Positions 20,933-22,432 of a DNA stretch of 22,432 nucleotides are shown here, in pieces. The position numbers and the translations under genes are program-made. Numbering within the stretch: the stretch's first letter is position 1; every line of letters begins with the position of its first letter. The notes beneath the pieces were generated by a model. It made no database searches. It saw only the letters and a program-made list of their open reading frames with translations, and was not told the DNA's origin. This DNA comes from DATKZS01 sp035527835 [NCBI: bacterium]. Lineage in GTDB: Bacteria; RBG-13-61-14. Where the stretch lies: NCBI GenBank assembly GCA_035527835.1, contig DATKZS010000188.1, positions 1 to 22,432 of the forward strand, read 5' to 3'.

Positions 20933-21541
20933 ATGATCTCGATCCTTGATCGGGCGCACGGTCTAATGGCGCGGGGCGGCAGGGCCTCGTTTTTGCGTCC
21001 GCTTGGCCTCGTGCTGTTCCTCTTGGCCCTGGCCCTTTGCTTTCCCGGCTGCACTCCCAAGAAGCAGAAGGTGGAGGAGCTGAAGAAATGGCCCTTCGAG
21101 TCCAAGGGCATCAGGCTTTCCTACAAGGCGGACCCCAACCTTAACATGTACAATGAGCAATCGCACACGCTGGCGGTGTGCGTGTACCAGTTGATAGACC
21201 CGAACGCGTTCAACGCTCTGAAGATAGACCAGGCGGGGGTGGTCAAGCTGCTCGAGTGCAAGCGTTTTGACGAGAGCGTGGCGTCGTCGGAGAAGCTGAT
21301 CATCCATCCGGGCGACGAGGAGACCGTGGCGTTCGACCGGGCGGAGGACGCGCGGTTTTTCGCGTTGGTGGGCGGCTATTATAATCTGTGGCCGGGCCAC
21401 GTTTCCAAGCTGATGCTGATCCCGGTCCGGATCGAGACCACGGGCTTCATCGTGAAGAAGCGTGCCTTTGTCCCGGCCGAGCTGAACGTGACGCTGTTTT
21501 TCGGGCCGGAGGAAATCCAGCAGATATTGGAGGAAAAGTGA
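20933..21541 (+). CDS. tssJ: Type VI secretion system outer-membrane lipoprotein TssJ
   Basis: TssJ is the outer-membrane lipoprotein of the T6SS membrane complex and binds TssM in the periplasm. The 202-aa product has a hydrophobic signal (LGLVLFLLALALCFPGC) with Cys40 as the lipid anchor. The family pattern follows: IRLSYKADPNLNMYNEQSHT, LAVCVYQLIDPNAFNAL, LIIHPGDEETVAFDR, and FFALVGGYYNLWPGHVSKL. ATG 20933 is chosen for GAGGG 5 nt upstream; ATG 20966 also leaves a complete signal peptide. The same frame is open upstream to 20639, but that stretch does not look like protein. It overlaps tssK by 4 nt. Confidence 0.85.
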   Translation: MISILDRAHGLMARGGRASFLRPLGLVLFLLALALCFPGCTPKKQKVEELKKWPFESKGIRLSYKADPNLNMYNEQSHTLAVCVYQLIDPNAFNALKIDQAGVVKLLECKRFDESVASSEKLIIHPGDEETVAFDRAEDARFFALVGGYYNLWPGHVSKLMLIPVRIETTGFIVKKRAFVPAELNVTLFFGPEEIQQILEEK

Positions 21542-22432
21542 AAAACCAGCGACCGATCTATTGGCACCAGGGCCTGTTCCTGCAGCCGCAGCATTTCCAG
21601 CTCTCCGATCTTCACACCCAGTCCCTGCTCGAGCCGCTCGGCCTGTTCGTCAATCCGTATCTTTGGGGCGTGGGCCGGCTGGAGATAGAGGAGAAGGCCG
21701 TGGCGGAGAAGTCCCTGGTCATCAGCCAGGGTTCCTTTATCTTCCCGGACGGGACCTGGGTCGAGTTCCCCGGCAACGCCGTGATCCAGCCCCGGTCGTT
21801 TGACGACGCGCTCTTGGCCGCGGGCAAGCCGTTCAAGGTTTACCTGGGCCTCAGGCAATGGGAGGACCAGGCGGAGAACGTGACGGTGGTCCAAAGCCTC
21901 GACGACCTTTCGGCGGTCAAGACCAGGTTCGTCACCACGGCGGGCCCGGAGGAGGTTCAGGACCTTTACGGGTCGGGCCCGGCGGCGCAGGTCAAGCGCA
22001 TGAGCTACGTGCCCACCATTTTCTGGGAGAACGAGAAGGACCAGCTCAGCAAGTACCACCTGATCCCCATCGCCCTGGTCGAGCCCAAGGCGGAGGGCAT
22101 CTCGCCGGCGTCCGATTTCGCGCCGCCGTCGCTCACGATTGACGCCTCGGCGGTGCTGGCGGCCATGATCAAGGACATCTTCGACAAGGTGTCGTCGCGC
22201 TGCCGGCGGCTGGAGGAGTACAAGATCTCGGCCTCGGCCAAGGGCTCGATGATGGAGCCGGGGGTGTTCTTCCTGGTGATGGGCCTGCGCACGCTCTCGC
22301 GCCACATCCTTCCCCTGCAGCACCTGATCTCGACGCCGGGGATGCATCCGTGGCGGGTCTACGGCCAGCTGCTCTCGCTGCTGGGCGAGCTCACGACGTT
22401 TTCCCAGAGCCTGAACGCGGAGGGGGAGCAAA
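21538..22432 (+). CDS. tssK: Type VI secretion system baseplate subunit TssK, partial
   Basis: TssK links the T6SS baseplate to the membrane complex (TssL/TssM). The first 298 codons are in the window and the gene runs off the right edge. It starts at GTG 21538, which overlaps the tssJ TGA (GTGA), with GGAGG 5 nt upstream. The N-terminus carries the family hallmark WHQGLFLQPQHFQLSD (normally W-x-x-G-x-x-L-x-P-Q-H-F). Shell-domain sequences follow, such as YLWGVGRLEIEE and FIFPDGTWVEFPGN, then KDQLSKYHLIPIALVEPKAE and SRHILPLQHLISTPGMHPW. Translational coupling with tssJ is likely. The rest of the cluster (tssL, tssM and others) would lie to the right. Confidence 0.9.
   Translation, partial: MKNQRPIYWHQGLFLQPQHFQLSDLHTQSLLEPLGLFVNPYLWGVGRLEIEEKAVAEKSLVISQGSFIFPDGTWVEFPGNAVIQPRSFDDALLAAGKPFKVYLGLRQWEDQAENVTVVQSLDDLSAVKTRFVTTAGPEEVQDLYGSGPAAQVKRMSYVPTIFWENEKDQLSKYHLIPIALVEPKAEGISPASDFAPPSLTIDASAVLAAMIKDIFDKVSSRCRRLEEYKISASAKGSMMEPGVFFLVMGLRTLSRHILPLQHLISTPGMHPWRVYGQLLSLLGELTTFSQSLNAEGEQ

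Overview
The window looks like a chromosomal segment of a GC-rich, diderm (Gram-negative) bacterium. It encodes several lipoproteins with lipoboxes, a predicted outer-membrane protein and the start of a type VI secretion (T6SS) cluster. A double PilZ protein with the NISxGG signature of the myxobacterial PilZ family (TIGR02266 type) suggests a deltaproteobacterial lineage in the broad sense (Myxococcota or Desulfobacterota), or a poorly sampled candidate phylum. The assignment is an inference; no rRNA or other strong phylogenetic marker is present.

Layout. (1) 1-2900 is a mobile-element graveyard. It holds the start of a helix-turn-helix transposase running off the left edge, a frameshifted DDE transposase, and four REP-type hairpins with the GTAG tetranucleotide. 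Among these lies a REP-associated (Y1/RAYT) transposase cut off just before its HUH motif, abutted by a lower-GC gene of unknown function. (2) 2989-8855 holds a family 2 glycosyltransferase and then a leftward block: rpmE, prfA, a tandem PilZ protein, a small unknown protein, a HEAT-repeat exported protein and an RluA-type pseudouridine synthase. A 9-bp minisatellite occurs both in frame inside the pseudouridine synthase gene and in the spacer next to it. (3) 9124-12100 holds a DAHP synthase, an NAD(P)-binding NDUFA9/NmrA-like protein and a stand-alone cyclic-nucleotide-binding-fold protein. A ~260-bp MITE-like element sits at each end of the NmrA-like gene, and a third copy lies at 20177. (4) 12422-19142 holds an alpha/beta-hydrolase lipoprotein whose nucleophile is Asn instead of Ser. 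It is followed by an apparent operon of four paralogous lipoproteins, each with a lipid anchor, a short collagen-like Gly-X-Y stalk, a paired-Cys motif, a 10-residue-period solenoid and a C1q/TNF-like C-terminal domain. A convergent gene encodes a possible outer-membrane barrel with an Asp/Arg/Gln-rich linker. (5) 20440-22432 is an AT-rich island carrying a promoter with an embedded palindrome, then tssJ and tssK of a T6SS.

The most unusual content is the four-gene fibre-lipoprotein locus. By architecture each product should trimerise into a membrane-anchored surface fibre: collagen stalk, beta-helical shaft and jelly-roll tip. The four differ mainly in shaft length and tip loops, which looks like a family diversified by tandem duplication and by repeat expansion. 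The locus has its own sigma70-like promoter with an inverted repeat around the -35 box.
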